Shown here piece after piece: positions 1 to 13,638 of a stretch of DNA of 64,000 bases. Source of the DNA: Paramecium pentaurelia (Eukaryota > Ciliophora > Oligohymenophorea > Peniculida > Parameciidae). Where the stretch lies: contig CAJJDO010000047.1 of the NCBI GenBank assembly GCA_905183005.1, positions 11,180-75,179 on the forward strand, in the 5' to 3' direction. How positions within the stretch are numbered: the first letter of the stretch is position 1; every line of letters begins with the position of its first letter. The notes under the pieces were generated by a model, which was not told where the DNA came from, did no database searches, and saw only the letters and a list, made by a program, of their open reading frames with translations. Both the position numbers and the translations under genes were made by a program.

Positions 1-1403
1 TGAATTTGAATGGTGCTTAATTATTCAATTGTAAATGGAAGAATATTAAAATCTATGAGTATATGTTTAAAATGGTTGTATATAATTCAAGGGCTCTTAA
101 ATCAAAATATAAAAATGATTACCTAATTATAATTAGATTGTATTTAAAATTTCCAAAAATTCATAAAAAGAATTTTAAATCATAATAAAACTTCAAAATT
201 AACTAAAATTCAACTTTAAAAAAGCAAAATACTCAAAAAAAAAACAAAAAATAAAATAACATTATTAATTTAAAAACCTAAAAAACCCTAAAATAATAAA
301 CAAATAATAATAATCAAAACTTATTTTAATCAATTACAAGTCAAATTTTTTTAGCCACTTTATTGATTCTTTATAGTTTATTAGATTATTTTAGAGCAGA
401 AGTAGCTTTGCAACCACTGTTAAAATAATAACAATCCCCTTCATTTTTTTGGACCATATACAAAGAGATTCAGTAGATTCTTCGCAGGTATTTTTTGCCC
501 CATAAAATTAGAAACCAGTAACATTCCGAGATAATGTATTTTTGGATTTTAAAAAAAAATTGCTAAAAGGTTGGTGTCTTTAACTTTGGTTCATTTAAAA
601 TACTTATTAACCAATTTTTGGTTTGATGTAATCTTTGCTTATTACCTTTTTAAGAACACCAACTTGATATAGCAATTTAAATTTGTATTTCATAATCTTG
701 AGAAGAACTTTTTGTCATGATGAAACTCATTATTAAATAAAAAAAAGATTAACATAATCAATAGAAAAAGCCAGCTTATAAAGATTTTAAATAACAAAGA
801 CTGAACTATGATTTAAATTTGTTTATCTGATTATATGAGATCGATTTTATTAGTTATGCGCTTTATATTCACTATATTGTAATTAGTTGTGGATTATACT
901 TTCTTCTAAATTTTAGTTAGAATTGAATGACAATATTGTATATCAAGAATCGCAAAACTACATATTGGAATTGCTTAATAAAGCAATTTTTGATACATTA
1001 GAACTAAAATCTATTATAAGAAGTGTTTCTTCTATAGAAGTTCTGAATTCATTAGCGTTAACCTTAATCTTTCAAAAATTAACCCGAAAAGTCACTAAAT
1101 TTCCATGATAGTTTTTTTAATTAAGCCAAAAAATTTTAATTTTAATCTTTTACTATACAGATTATTAATACATTTATTGTAATCCTAGCCAACACATCTT
1201 TGAGACCATTTTACATTTTTAAAATTAGGCCTTTTTCTCCTACTAAGTGCAATTCGATCTATCAATAAATTTTGTTAAATCAGAACTAACTGTACATATA
1301 TTTTTGGATTATTTAGAACAATCAAAATGTTTCTCTTAATTTAATCTAATTATTGTTATATCATAAATTATAAAATGGAAAGAATTTCTTTCCCACTTGA
1401 AAA

Positions 1404-1424
1404 GACAAATTAATTTAATTTGTC
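1404..1424. repeat. Near-perfect 21-nt inverted repeat
   Basis: The 21 bases from 1404 to 1424 read almost the same on both strands, so either transcript could form a hairpin with 10-bp arms. It lies just beyond the T-run that would end a minus-strand transcript of the GC-rich island. Its role is unknown, and AT-rich palindromes arise easily by chance. Confidence 0.5.
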
Positions 1425-1505
1425 ACTATAAAAAGTTGAGCTGATCACAGCATTGCTGACACAAATAGGGACAATCTCATCCCGGTTGCGGCTTACCTGG
1501 ATAAT
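1425..1505 (-). ncRNA. Candidate structured RNA (unidentified)
   Basis: About 65 bases here are close to 50% GC inside DNA that is otherwise about 75-80% AT. On the minus strand the island holds three short potential hairpins: a GGGA/TCCC stem (1468-1483), CAGCA/TGCTG (1448-1458) and GCTG/CAGC (1440-1451). It is then followed by a run of five T (1430-1434), which resembles a Pol III terminator. I compared it from memory with U1, U2, U4, U5, U6, SRP, RNase P, 5S and tRNA and found no convincing match. The strand is inferred only from the T-run. It could also be a remnant of something else. Confidence 0.25.
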
Positions 1506-2605
1506 GTTAATATACGATCTAAGAGAAAAACATTAATTTAGAATAAACTTAACTTTAAATTGTAATGTATCGTTAAATAAACATACATTTTAACACATTT
1601 TGATAACTACATTCTTTATTTATATGTTACTGTAGAAGTACATTAATGATATTACAATAAATTCTATTTTTCTGATAATTAAAGAAATTCAAATTTCTTA
1701 AATCGTGATAACATCTTTCTACACCGATGAATTTTAGATGCTCATCAATTACAATAATAATCGTTTAGTAGATAATAAATTGATTTTGCTTAGAATTATG
1801 CAATCTTTAAACTACATTAATCTAAATATTTGGAAATGTTGAAACTTATAATTTTTTTTATTTACTTTTACCATTAGTAATTCATCTCTTTTAAATTTAT
1901 AATCTTCTAAATTAAATGATTTAGTTATAATTAAGACACTATTTATGTTAAGATCTGTATTTAAAGATGCAAATCTATGCTAATTGGTAATAGTAATTTT
2001 ACTATTGTTTCTTTATATTCATAACTCAAAATTTCAGAATAGTTGATTTAATCAATCATCCTTAATAAATACTGCTCACTTAATTTAATTAAGGTAAGTA
2101 AGTTGGTATTACCCTTGAATTAGAAAAGGGTTAAATTTTAATTATATTGGTGAAAGACCTGAATGCTGAATCTCTTCTAATTTCTAACTTAATGCGGTGA
2201 CAATACTAACCTGTCCAAAAAATAAATTTCTTCCTTTGCTTTTTTATCAATAGCTCTTGCAAAACAATAATAAATGTTAAAAATATGATGTAAAAAAAAC
2301 AATTATTTCAATACCTCATCATATTATATGCCAATTAAAAGCGAATTCATATTTTTAGCTAGAACTTTGGTAAATCAAATATGAAAGGATTAGGTTAACA
2401 TCATCTATTATATATATATTATCTCAAAAATTAATAAAGTATCAGTAAAGGTTTATCGTTCACTAAACTCAATAACATGGGTCATTTTTAGCATGATTAC
2501 AATTTTTGTTGCATGACATCTAAATAAAGTATCTACATTGTTATAAATATCAGAATGATGTTCTGCATTTTATCAAAATTATTTCAGAAAGACTCTTATA
2601 TCAAC

Positions 2606-3834
2606 AATAACAACAAAATAAATTTATTTTAAGAAGAATTTGGATTTTAATAGTTTAATAAAACATTCAATCCTTTGAAATTATGAAAATCTAAATAAAT
2701 TTCAGTTTGAAAATAAAATATATGGCTAAATCAAACAATCAAAATTAAAGATATTCAAGAAATTATAATTAATATCAATAATTTATATTTTTTTAATGCT
2801 ATTCAATGTTTATCACAATTTTCTTGTGACTATTACCAAAGTTTGAACAAATTATGGTTAGTCTTATTTTTAATATAGGAATTTGTAAAAATTGTTCCTA
2901 TAAATTTTGAATTTTATGGAGTTTTACTAAGACAAAATATTTCAGTTATGGTAATTTAATTTTATGAATTAACTTTAATTTCTGAATTTTATTATTTTTA
3001 TTCAATTCTTGTTTCATATTCATCAGTTAATGTCTTTTTTAATTCTTAAAGTTCTCTTAATTTTTTTGTAAATATTTCTGATAGTTAATCTGCTGCCATA
3101 GAACAGCACCTAGCTTTCTCGATCATCCTTTAATTGATTGTTTAAATTTGTTAATCACTCTCTTTTAATAATTATTTGATTTCCTCTCCTGCCTTGGTGA
3201 TTTCATCTTTTAAGGTTTTTTATGCTCTTAATGTAGCACTCATCTCAACTCTTCGTAGTTCAGATAAATTATGATAGTTCTCTTCTGCTCTCTCAAAAAT
3301 TGTTTCCTATAGTAATCTTGCCTATTCTATATCATTGATATTATTTGCCTCATGTTAAAGTGAAATACAATTCTTATTGAAACTGCTAAAATCGAGCTTA
3401 TCAAAAGTTTCTTGGATATATTTCTTTTGATGATTTAAGTTTTGCTTCAATCGATTAATATCATCAAAAAAGTTATCTTCAACCATATTTTCCATCTTCC
3501 AAATCTTAATTTATTTATCTTAAGAAGTTGAAACTATAACTTTATTATCTTTAGATAAGCCTAGACAAGTAATTTGAGCTTAATGACAACAAGTTTTCGA
3601 TCCATGAATTTTTTTGGATATATCCCAAACTTTTATGGAAAGATCTTCAAAAGATAATATTAAAACTAATCCATTTTTATTAAAATACATTGAAGTAATT
3701 ACTCCTTAATAAGAATATTTTTGATATATCTCTGATAAATCTGCAGTTTCTAGAATATAGACATTTGAGTCTTTGGTTGCGATTGCCAAGTATGAGTAAT
3801 CAAATGTTAATGCTAAGCATGCTACCCTTTTATT
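2606..3834. repeat. Exact 1,229-bp duplicate, copy 1 (assembly join)
   Basis: These 1,229 bases recur, apparently without a difference, at 3836-5064. The two copies are separated only by a single N at 3835. This is the pattern of two contigs whose overlapping ends were joined without being merged. Removing one copy leaves the large minus-strand gene intact, so I treat this as an artefact rather than a tandem duplication. Confidence 0.9.
2803..3834 (-). pseudogene. Artefactual partial copy of NACHT-WD40 gene 3' end
   Basis: This is the first copy of the last 1,032 bases of the giant minus-strand gene: the end of the WD40 region, the coiled coil and the TGA stop at 2803-2805. It begins at the N and has no upstream part of its own. 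It should not be counted as a gene. In the true genome the sequence left of 2606 probably follows directly after a single copy. Confidence 0.85.
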
Positions 3835-3835
3835 N

Positions 3836-5064
3836 AATAACAACAAAATAAATTTATTTTAAGAAGAATTTGGATTTTAATAGTTTAATAAAACATTCAA
3901 TCCTTTGAAATTATGAAAATCTAAATAAATTTCAGTTTGAAAATAAAATATATGGCTAAATCAAACAATCAAAATTAAAGATATTCAAGAAATTATAATT
4001 AATATCAATAATTTATATTTTTTTAATGCTATTCAATGTTTATCACAATTTTCTTGTGACTATTACCAAAGTTTGAACAAATTATGGTTAGTCTTATTTT
4101 TAATATAGGAATTTGTAAAAATTGTTCCTATAAATTTTGAATTTTATGGAGTTTTACTAAGACAAAATATTTCAGTTATGGTAATTTAATTTTATGAATT
4201 AACTTTAATTTCTGAATTTTATTATTTTTATTCAATTCTTGTTTCATATTCATCAGTTAATGTCTTTTTTAATTCTTAAAGTTCTCTTAATTTTTTTGTA
4301 AATATTTCTGATAGTTAATCTGCTGCCATAGAACAGCACCTAGCTTTCTCGATCATCCTTTAATTGATTGTTTAAATTTGTTAATCACTCTCTTTTAATA
4401 ATTATTTGATTTCCTCTCCTGCCTTGGTGATTTCATCTTTTAAGGTTTTTTATGCTCTTAATGTAGCACTCATCTCAACTCTTCGTAGTTCAGATAAATT
4501 ATGATAGTTCTCTTCTGCTCTCTCAAAAATTGTTTCCTATAGTAATCTTGCCTATTCTATATCATTGATATTATTTGCCTCATGTTAAAGTGAAATACAA
4601 TTCTTATTGAAACTGCTAAAATCGAGCTTATCAAAAGTTTCTTGGATATATTTCTTTTGATGATTTAAGTTTTGCTTCAATCGATTAATATCATCAAAAA
4701 AGTTATCTTCAACCATATTTTCCATCTTCCAAATCTTAATTTATTTATCTTAAGAAGTTGAAACTATAACTTTATTATCTTTAGATAAGCCTAGACAAGT
4801 AATTTGAGCTTAATGACAACAAGTTTTCGATCCATGAATTTTTTTGGATATATCCCAAACTTTTATGGAAAGATCTTCAAAAGATAATATTAAAACTAAT
4901 CCATTTTTATTAAAATACATTGAAGTAATTACTCCTTAATAAGAATATTTTTGATATATCTCTGATAAATCTGCAGTTTCTAGAATATAGACATTTGAGT
5001 CTTTGGTTGCGATTGCCAAGTATGAGTAATCAAATGTTAATGCTAAGCATGCTACCCTTTTATT
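3836..5064. repeat. Exact 1,229-bp duplicate, copy 2
   Basis: Second copy of 2606-3834. It is continuous on its right side with the rest of the NACHT-WD40 gene, so this copy completes the reading frame in the assembly as given. Confidence 0.9.
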
Positions 5065-8000
5065 AAATTTTTCTTAAAAATTCTATTTTTGTAAATCAAT
5101 TTAAATTTCAGCAATTTCCTCAGCAATTATTTAATTAATCTATTTCATTTCAGATGCTTCACAAATTAATTCGCATTAGCAAGCCTAAGCTATTGTACCA
5201 CTCAAATCAAGTTAAAATTTAGTGTATTTTCCACATTAATTTAAAACTATCAAATTTTATTCTAGATCAAAATAAAAAGTCAATATTTAGTAATTTAGAG
5301 TAATTTTGTTACTAAATTATCTTCCATTAAAACTATCCCATATTTTAATTTCACCATTCATAGTTCCTGAACATATCAAATGATATTTTTCAGATTATGT
5401 TAAAATAATAACTTCCCCTTTAGGTTTTAGGTATGAGATTGTAAAATTAGTTTAATTGCCAGTGTAAATGTCAAAAATTGAAATTGAATGACCAAATCCA
5501 CCTGTGATTATATGTTGGTCATCATTAACAATAATGATTGGACTTAATTAACAAGAAGAACATAATTTATTAATTGAGCATTCTTGGCAACTTTATAAAG
5601 ATATCATTTAATTTACAACAGATGCTGTTTCAATATTCCATTATATTATTTTCTTATCTTTGCCTTTTGTTATTATTCTATGAGAATCTTAAGATAGAAC
5701 CATAAATAAAATGCTGCCTTCATGACCAGGTAGATATTCACTAACATGATAATTATCAGAATGATTCCATTACTTTATAAGTCCATCATTTCCTGCAGAT
5801 AAAATAATTGTTCCATCTGGTTTTGAAAATTCAATGCTATTAATCACATCAAAGTGGCCGTGAAAATTCTCACCAATTTATATACCTTTCATATAATCCC
5901 ATATTCTAACACTTTTATCATCTCCTCCACTCACTAATATATTGCCCTCACTAGAAAAACAGACACATCTTACAGCATTTTTGTGACCAATTAATTTTGC
6001 CTTATCTTTTTATGTGATTAAACTATACACTATAATCACTCCATCTGTTGTAGCATATGCAAATAGTTTGCCATCAGAGCTGAAAACGATTCTTGTTACT
6101 TAATAATCTTATGTTAATGTTCTAATAGTTTTAGAATGCCCTTCTTAAATCTTAACAAGAAATATTTAATTTTAGTCACAAGCTATCAAACTATTTTCAT
6201 CCGAATACAAATCAAATGTTATTCTACTCTTTCCTTGTATTTCAAAAAATAAAGTAAATTATTAATTCAAAAATTTATAGATGATTATTTTCCCTTTTTA
6301 GCATCCAACTAATAAATAGCTATCTGAATTTGAAAATTTTATCAAAACAACAGTGTCATTTATTTTAAATTTAAATTTAATGTGTTATTAATTTACTTCA
6401 ATTTCATTGCTTTAAACCATATTTACATCATTTTATTTTTAATCCTCATAAAAGCTCAGAATATTCAAAGTTTCCTCATAGAAATAGACAAGCGTGGATT
6501 TTGTGTTCGACCAACAAAAATCTTAAACTGCTTTTTTAAGTTGAATATTTTTTAAAATCAATCCAGTAGATATCTAATATATTACTAAATTTTGTTAAAG
6601 GCCAAGGGATGCTATGTATTAACCATCAAAAGAGAATGATGCTTTTATTATAGGACCAATATTAAATGATAATGTTGGTAAATCCTAGGAGATTATGTTC
6701 TTCCACTCTACTTCTGCAATTTTACAATAATTTAAGTTAGTCCCCACCAAAGTAACATTCTCTAATTTTGACTTTGTAAAATCACACCCAATACACTTAA
6801 ATCCTAATAACTTAACATCTTTTATCTAAATTTCAAAGAAACTTTTTTCATAAAATAATTCCTACATATATGTTAATAATTAAATCGAATTTGAACTAAT
6901 ATTGATAAACTTCGATGATATTTATGAAATTAAAACTAAAAAATGTAATACTGATTTTAAATCTTACTTATTTTCTATATATTCTTTTATAAATCTTATT
7001 GTCCCCATGTAAAATTAATTTGCCATAATAACACTATTTAATGGTGAAATATCAATTGAACTCAATAAATCATAAGTAGATTGATAAATATTTTAACTCT
7101 CTTAATATTAATGCCAAAACGTGCGATTAAATTAATCAATAAATATATCTCTTGCTCTATCTTTATTAGATGTTTAATCCAAATTATTAAATAAATAAAT
7201 TTAAATACAAATTAAAATGAATTAATTTTTCTTCAACTTTTAACTATTCATGTTAATCTTAAAATTTTATAATGTAATTTTTGCTTACAATTATTTGTAT
7301 TAATTAATGATAGAACTTATTGCAAGAAGATTAGTTATGATAAATTTTGCATATATAAATTCTTAAATCGATTTATGCTGGAAACTCAAAATAGTACCAG
7401 TAAGTTTCAAAGGAAGACATTTTATAATTATGGCTATTTCTTCTGAATTGTAATTAATCAATTCTTGATATATAGGATCATCAGAATGTTATTTTATTTT
7501 TTTATCCTTAAATACCCTTTATTAATTACAAACTTTCTATGTATCAATTGCTGTTAATTAATGTTTCATTAAATATTATGCTAATAACCTAGCATATTCA
7601 TTAACTTCACTTATGAAATTATGATTAAAATTTTGATGCTGAATTGTCAACAATTTTTTTATTTAGTTTTAAATATAATTCTCCAAAAAGTATTAATAAA
7701 AATCATACTATGTTAATTTAAAAGACTTATAACATCTTAGCAATATCTATTTATCATCTCCAAATTAATCGTAATCCTGTTAAGATATTTATGAAATGTT
7801 TTAAAAAATTTGTTTTCCTTATTCTATTAGATGCTCCTTAATTTTAGTTTATAAATTGAGCCTTTCTTCTTCTAACTTGAGATTTATTTAGGTTTAATTT
7901 AAATACGGAATGCGAGGTTAATCATTATATGATTTTTTACTAGGAGCAGAGGTATCATATGATTATTACGATATAGCTTATGAGGCAGGTGGATGTCTGG

Positions 8001-11000
8001 TTTAAGGAATAAATTCTTAGAATTATTCATAATTAGTAGATTATTTGCTTTTCTAATAGTATTTCTCTTCTCTATTTTGAGACCGAATATTTATAAGCCT
8101 TGATTATCTCATTTATTCAAGATTATTTTACCATTTATCATCAGGCTCTCTATAATAATTTTTTTCATCACTTTATCGTTTATTATCATTTTATGACTTA
8201 GAGGATTTAGCTTATTCATTTGAATTTGGATTTTGTTTATTTGAATCTTCATGACCAAATAACTTTTCAAAAAATGATTTTTTTTAGACAGGTTACGAAT
8301 AATTCATTTTTTATTTTTTTGAGAGCTTTTTGATTTGTTATAATCTTCTCTCCATCTATAATTGAGAAGGTTCATTAATCTCTTTATCAGACTATGAGAA
8401 TTCAAGTATTTCTGGCTGTTCTGGTATTTCTGGCTATTCTGGTATTTCTGGCGTTTTTTGTATTCCTAGTATATAAGGTGTTTCTGGTGTTACAGGTGTT
8501 ACTGGTGTTACTGGTGTTTCTGGTATTTTAAATGAATCTTAATGTGGATATCCAGGTGAATCTTCAGATGAAAGTTAAGGTGGATCTTCAGGATGTTCAG
8601 GTTGATATTTCGGTTCTCCTATTTATTCTAGTCCTTCTGGTTAATATGGTATATGTTATTAATTATTTAATTCATCTTATTAATCTTCATTCCATTATTT
8701 TTGGGAAATCCCCTCGAAAAAGTTTCTTATAGCTTTGATATCGTGTTTTTTTACATATTTTTCATACATTTAAAGTGTATAACTAGTGATAAAATACTCT
8801 TGATGTATCTCTTATTTTTAACAATTGATTTATGGTAATACATCTATGAATATTTTCATCATAAATGGTGTTTTAAGAAGTTATTCCAAATTAAAATCAA
8901 TTATATTATTATTGTAGAATTAAGGTGTTTAAATATGCATCAGCTATCTTTCTAAACTTGAAAATTGATCTTATTTATTTTACAATTGGAATTCAGTTTG
9001 TAATACTGAAATTATAATATTGATTTCTTTATCGCTTAAACATATATTATTTGATTATTCTTAATGGTTAAATCGTTCCAATTTTTCTTCTATAATATTC
9101 CATATTTTCTCTACTTCGCTTATAAGATTTCTTCCTCTTTTTTAGAAAAGAGAGTACTTCTCAAAAAAATCAAACAAAGTTTTTTTAATTTAAGTATATG
9201 AATATTATTTTAAGTATTCTTACTTTTATTTATCATCAAAACTGAGAATTCTTAATTCTTTGTATTTTGTAAAATCTAACACTGCCTCACTACTAAACCA
9301 TTATCTATAATTTGTGCTATTTAATTCAAACGCTTCTGATCTAGTTGTGGTAATAATTTTTGGATAATTTAGATTATATATTCTTTATTGACTCTAAGTT
9401 AATTCGCTTAAATTTTACAACTACTACTTCCAATTTTTCAACTTATTATGTTAAATTAGATTGATTTAATTATTACTCAATTCATCAAAGCTATCAAGAA
9501 TGAAAATAACAGCTACTTTCCCTTCTTCAACTTAAGTTTAGAATGCCTGTATTTATTTCCAATCAAAATTATAAATATTTGAAGATAAAGTTTCCTCAAC
9601 TGCTTTTTCATAAGGATCTTTTAAACTGGCTAATTGAATGAAAATTGGAACGACTGGTATCTATTCTAAATCTTTAGACCATTCATCTAAATTCAACTAT
9701 TAATATTTGAGCCAAAGATATTCTTCTATTTTTTTAGCAGCAGCGCTTTTGCCTGATCCAGCTGGTCCGTGAATCAGTAGAGAGTCTTTAGGTTATTGTA
9801 AAAATTCATCAATTTCACCTTAAGTCTAATAAATATCATTAAAAAGAGTAGTTTCATCATCTTCATCTTTAAAGTTTTCCTTCAATTCCTTATTTCTTAG
9901 TATTACATAAACATTATTAAAATCGTTTATAACTTTTTATTGTAAAATGGATTACATCCTTATTTCTAATAACTATTTTGGAGTTTTACCAATCAACTAT
10001 TTAAGATCTTAAACTATTTCATCAATTTTATTAAGCAATTTATCTAATTTCTATTGAATTTTTTTTAAATCTTATCGTATTTCTCTTAAGAAATTTATCG
10101 TTATACCTAATGCATCACCAATTTAATTAACATTCAGTATTTATTATTCTAGTTGTTCTTCCAATTGTTTATGTTCTTAAAGTAGTAACTCTCTCTTTCT
10201 ATCAGTTTCAGCACCAGAAATATTATATTAAAGCTCTTCCAATTTATTTATTTAGTTTACTAAATCTTATTAAATCTGGCTTTGTAGTTCAGGCCAATTC
10301 TTAGAAAATCCTTGATACATTTACTATACTATTTATTTGTTTTTAAGTGTCACTAATATTTTCAAATTAGTTTCCTTAACAGCAATAAGAATTAAAACTT
10401 TTTATATTGATTATTTATTTTATTCATGTAATTGGTTTTCTAATTAAATACACTAAAATACAAATCCTTCTTTTACTCTCCACTAATTACCTTCAATATA
10501 ATGTAGTATAGAGGCAGCTATACTTTATTTACATTATTTTAGATTATTTGGAACTTAATTCTAAAATGGTGAAAATATGAAATTCAACTGATCTTTAAGA
10601 AATCTATCTAATTCCTTTTAATTTTAACAAATAAAATATAATTTATCAGCATAACTTTTACAAAAAGATTCATAATTAAGGCTTTTTAAATTCTTTATCA
10701 ATAATTAAAACTTTTATAAAAGTTTAGAAATTTAATCTTCACATTGATGACAAATAATAGCATTTTAGTCTGAAAATTTCATTAAATCTACTAAATTTTA
10801 CAATGTGTCAATTTCAGAAAATTCAATTGATTATTATGCTTGCATAATTTAATCTTTGAAATTATTGGTCAATTCTTACAAATTGGCTTTAATAGGCTTT
10901 CTTTCATCTATACTTTCACACATTTCAGTAATAATTTCTTTTTTCAATGATTGTTTTACATTTTTATATAAGTTTACAATTTTATCAATAAAATCTAAAG

Positions 11001-13638
11001 TACATTTTTTTAGAGCATTGATGGTTGAATCCAATTAATGTTTTTATCTTGTTCGAGCATGCACTAAGAACTCGTTAAATATATTTAATTCATTAACTAA
11101 TGAAGTACAATCACTATTATTAATGAAAAGTAATTCTTGTTAAATAGTTTTTACTGAATTTTCAAAATCCTTTACTTTTTCCACATATTCAACATTATTT
11201 GATTATTCAACCTTTTCTTTTGATTGAACCAATAAATCAATTTGAGTTTAAAGAACTAGCGAATTTGATCTAACATTTTAAAATGCTTAATTGTCCTTTT
11301 TGTTAACTAAATCTATTAACATCTCCATTTTCTTAACTGAGTCAAAATCGAAATTTAGAATTTAATTTATTGTTATAAGCGATATATTGAAAACCTAGCA
11401 AAAATAATTTAACATTTAACCATTTTTATTATTTTAATATTACTTTATCTAATTAGATAAAATCTCATTTTCAGTATCAAGTTTTTGAATAAATTATTGG
11501 TGTTGATTGATTTGGTATTAGAAATATAAATTGAAATCAAATTTCAAATTTAGAACTAATTCCTTTTTTTATTTCTTTACAATTTTATCAAATTCTTCTA
11601 AAGAAAGCTTATCAAAAAGTAGTTTTTTAAGTTCATAAATGTATTCATATAACATTTAAAGAATTGAATAAGTAGAATGGAAATATTCAAAATTAGTATT
11701 CTACCTTGAAATAAATTCTTCTATTAGATTACCTTTTTTAATTTCTGCTTCTTAAGTTGATTTTGCAATAATAATTTACTATTTGATCATTATGTGTTCC
11801 TTTGTAAATAAAGATGTAAGTAGCTAAATTTAATGATTCCATTTTTAACAAAATTAGATAGCAAAAAGAAGATAATTCAATTATATTTAGAAAGGTTTTT
11901 CTTATATTTTAGACAAATTAAAGTAATCATCTGGCATTTTCTTTCCAAATTACTTTTAGTAATGAATTTGCTATTCTTAACATAAATTAATTTATTTGAG
12001 CCAATTTATTAGTTAATCATAGATATCTCTTTTGTTATCAAAAAATTTCTTACTTTATATTTTAGAATAATTGTACAGAAATGTTTGAAAACAATTTTGA
12101 TAGATTGATGCTTATTATTTGATAAGTTCGTCTGATTTTATTAAAAGTGGAGAAATTATTTCTATTATATTGTTTAAACAATCTCTAGAAATTTATAATT
12201 TAAATATATCGTTTAACAAAGATTGATAATTTTCTTAAGCTAATATTAATTGATATTCGAAATCTTTATAGTTTAATTTTTTAGGTTCTATCTAATAATA
12301 ACTAATTAGAAACGATTAAAATTTGATTAAGAACTCATTAAAATTGAAAGCAATCTTTTCTAATGGGATTTACCTTAATTATTATATCATTTGAAAATAA
12401 TCATGATATGATTCATTATCAAATTTTAATACATCTTTTCCTGATTCTAAAGTATAGTATGATATGAATTTAGGAATGATTTGATTTCCATTCATAAAAA
12501 AATTTTAGAGATTTTGATACTATCTTGAAATACTTTATAATTTAATTCCAATATTTGATGTCTATCCTTATGCAATTATTTCTGCTATTTCAAAATCCTT
12601 ATGAATGATATGTATTAAATTATCTTATTAAGCTTATTCCCATGTTATTATTTAAGTAGAATCTTATTATAAACTCAAAAACTTGATTTTTGATATTTGA
12701 GGTTTACATGCCATAAGTTCACTTGCCATCTTGATCCAAGAATATTAAATTGCCCAATCACTTCCATTTTTAATAATCTTATTAAAATTATTACTTATCC
12801 TCTCTTCTATTTCATTAAAAATAACACCAGCTTTTATACTCATCAAGATATTCCATTTTAATTGTTCTAAAAATAGACAATTCTGAAATTGTTCTATTGA
12901 CTTCTTCTTTTAGTATTGCTAATATAAAAACAAAGCCCCTTTTGAAATTGAATTAACTAAATCAGGTGATGGAATTAAACTAACTGCAGAATTAAAAAGT
13001 TCTTTAAGAATATCAAAAGCTGAAGTATTTCTTTCATCTGAGTCGTCTTCAGTTGGTATATATCCAATACAGGCTTAGATTAGGGTTAACTCATAAATCA
13101 AACAATTATAAAATAATGATGTTTCACAGTCCAAATTAATCAAATTAATAATACTGGAAGTTAATTAAGACCATTTATCTTTCTATTATTATTGACTTCT
13201 TTCATTTGAATGGGAATAGTAAATGAATATCAATCGGGAGAATGAATTGCAAATTTTTAATATTTTTAAAGCAATCAATCTATCCCATTATATTATGGTT
13301 GATGCCAATTCTAAGAAATATTAGAAAGTTTTTTCAATAATTTACTTGTGCCTCTTCACCAAGTCAATTTGAAATTGGAAATAACAAAATAATTATTCAA
13401 GATCTAAAATCCATGCTATGCTTCTACATAGAACACTTTTTCCTTCTTCTGTACTCATAATCTCTTTTACATGTTCAATCTCCTCTAGTCTTTTACTAAG
13501 GTTAACAAGCCAACGATTCAGGAGTGTTGAATGTAATTACGCTTCTATTTATACATTCAAAGGTATTCCCTGGAAATTATTAGAAGAAGAAAAGGCAGAC
13601 CCTCCTCCTCTTAAAGATTTTTCATGGTATCTCTACAT
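4033..13638 (-). CDS. Giant NACHT ATPase with pentapeptide and WD40 repeats
   Basis: One uninterrupted frame of 3,202 codons (3,201 aa) in the ciliate code, with no intron needed. Residues 1-1250 are a long helical, glutamine-rich region. A Walker A motif GPAGSGKS lies at 1291-1298 and a Walker B-like FILDSFDEL near 1377, as in NACHT NTPases. A proline-rich spacer of repeated PE/PV units follows (about 1700-1747), then a helical region and pentapeptide-like repeats (about 2267-2305). Roughly ten WD40 repeats span about 2330-2970, and a coiled coil leads to the TGA at 4033. The start is the first in-frame ATG of this open stretch, beginning MQRYHEKSL. NACHT-WD40 proteins are STAND-type signalling ATPases that oligomerise on binding a ligand, and ciliates have many. 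The actual ligand is unknown. The domain calls are firm; the role is inferred. Confidence 0.88.
8400..8545 (-). repeat. Proline-rich coding tandem repeat
   Basis: Short, imperfect tandem units of about 9-18 bp inside the NACHT gene encode repeats of the kind PEIPEQ and ETPVTPVTP. They make a stiff, unstructured linker between the ATPase half and the pentapeptide/WD40 half. Such tracts commonly vary in copy number between strains. Confidence 0.75.

Larger units (their letters stand above)
1..2605. other. Gene-poor AT-rich left flank
   Basis: I see no convincing gene here under the ciliate code. A 268-nt plus-strand stretch (839-1106) is open but has no ATG. Short cysteine-containing open stretches on the minus strand (about 345-600 and 2400-2570) could be decayed fragments, but they are too short and broken to name. 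The one clear oddity is a GC-rich, hairpin-forming island near 1437-1500, listed separately. Confidence 0.5.

Noticed and set aside
345..600. Minus-strand stretch with cysteines reminiscent of Paramecium surface antigens
   Set aside because: Only a few cysteines, irregular spacing, no start and no long frame. Too weak to annotate.
923..1108. Open frame of about 60 codons, extending to 839 in the ciliate code
   Set aside because: It lacks any ATG (the apparent start is TTG) and shows no domain. With TGA as the only stop, open stretches of this size are expected by chance.
1491..1500. Ten bases resembling the 5' end of U1 snRNA (ACTTACCTGG-like)
   Set aside because: The downstream sequence has none of the U1 stem-loops or Sm site. 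The match is short enough to be chance.
2606..5064. Real tandem gene duplication
   Set aside because: The copies look identical and are separated by exactly one N, which points to an assembly join.
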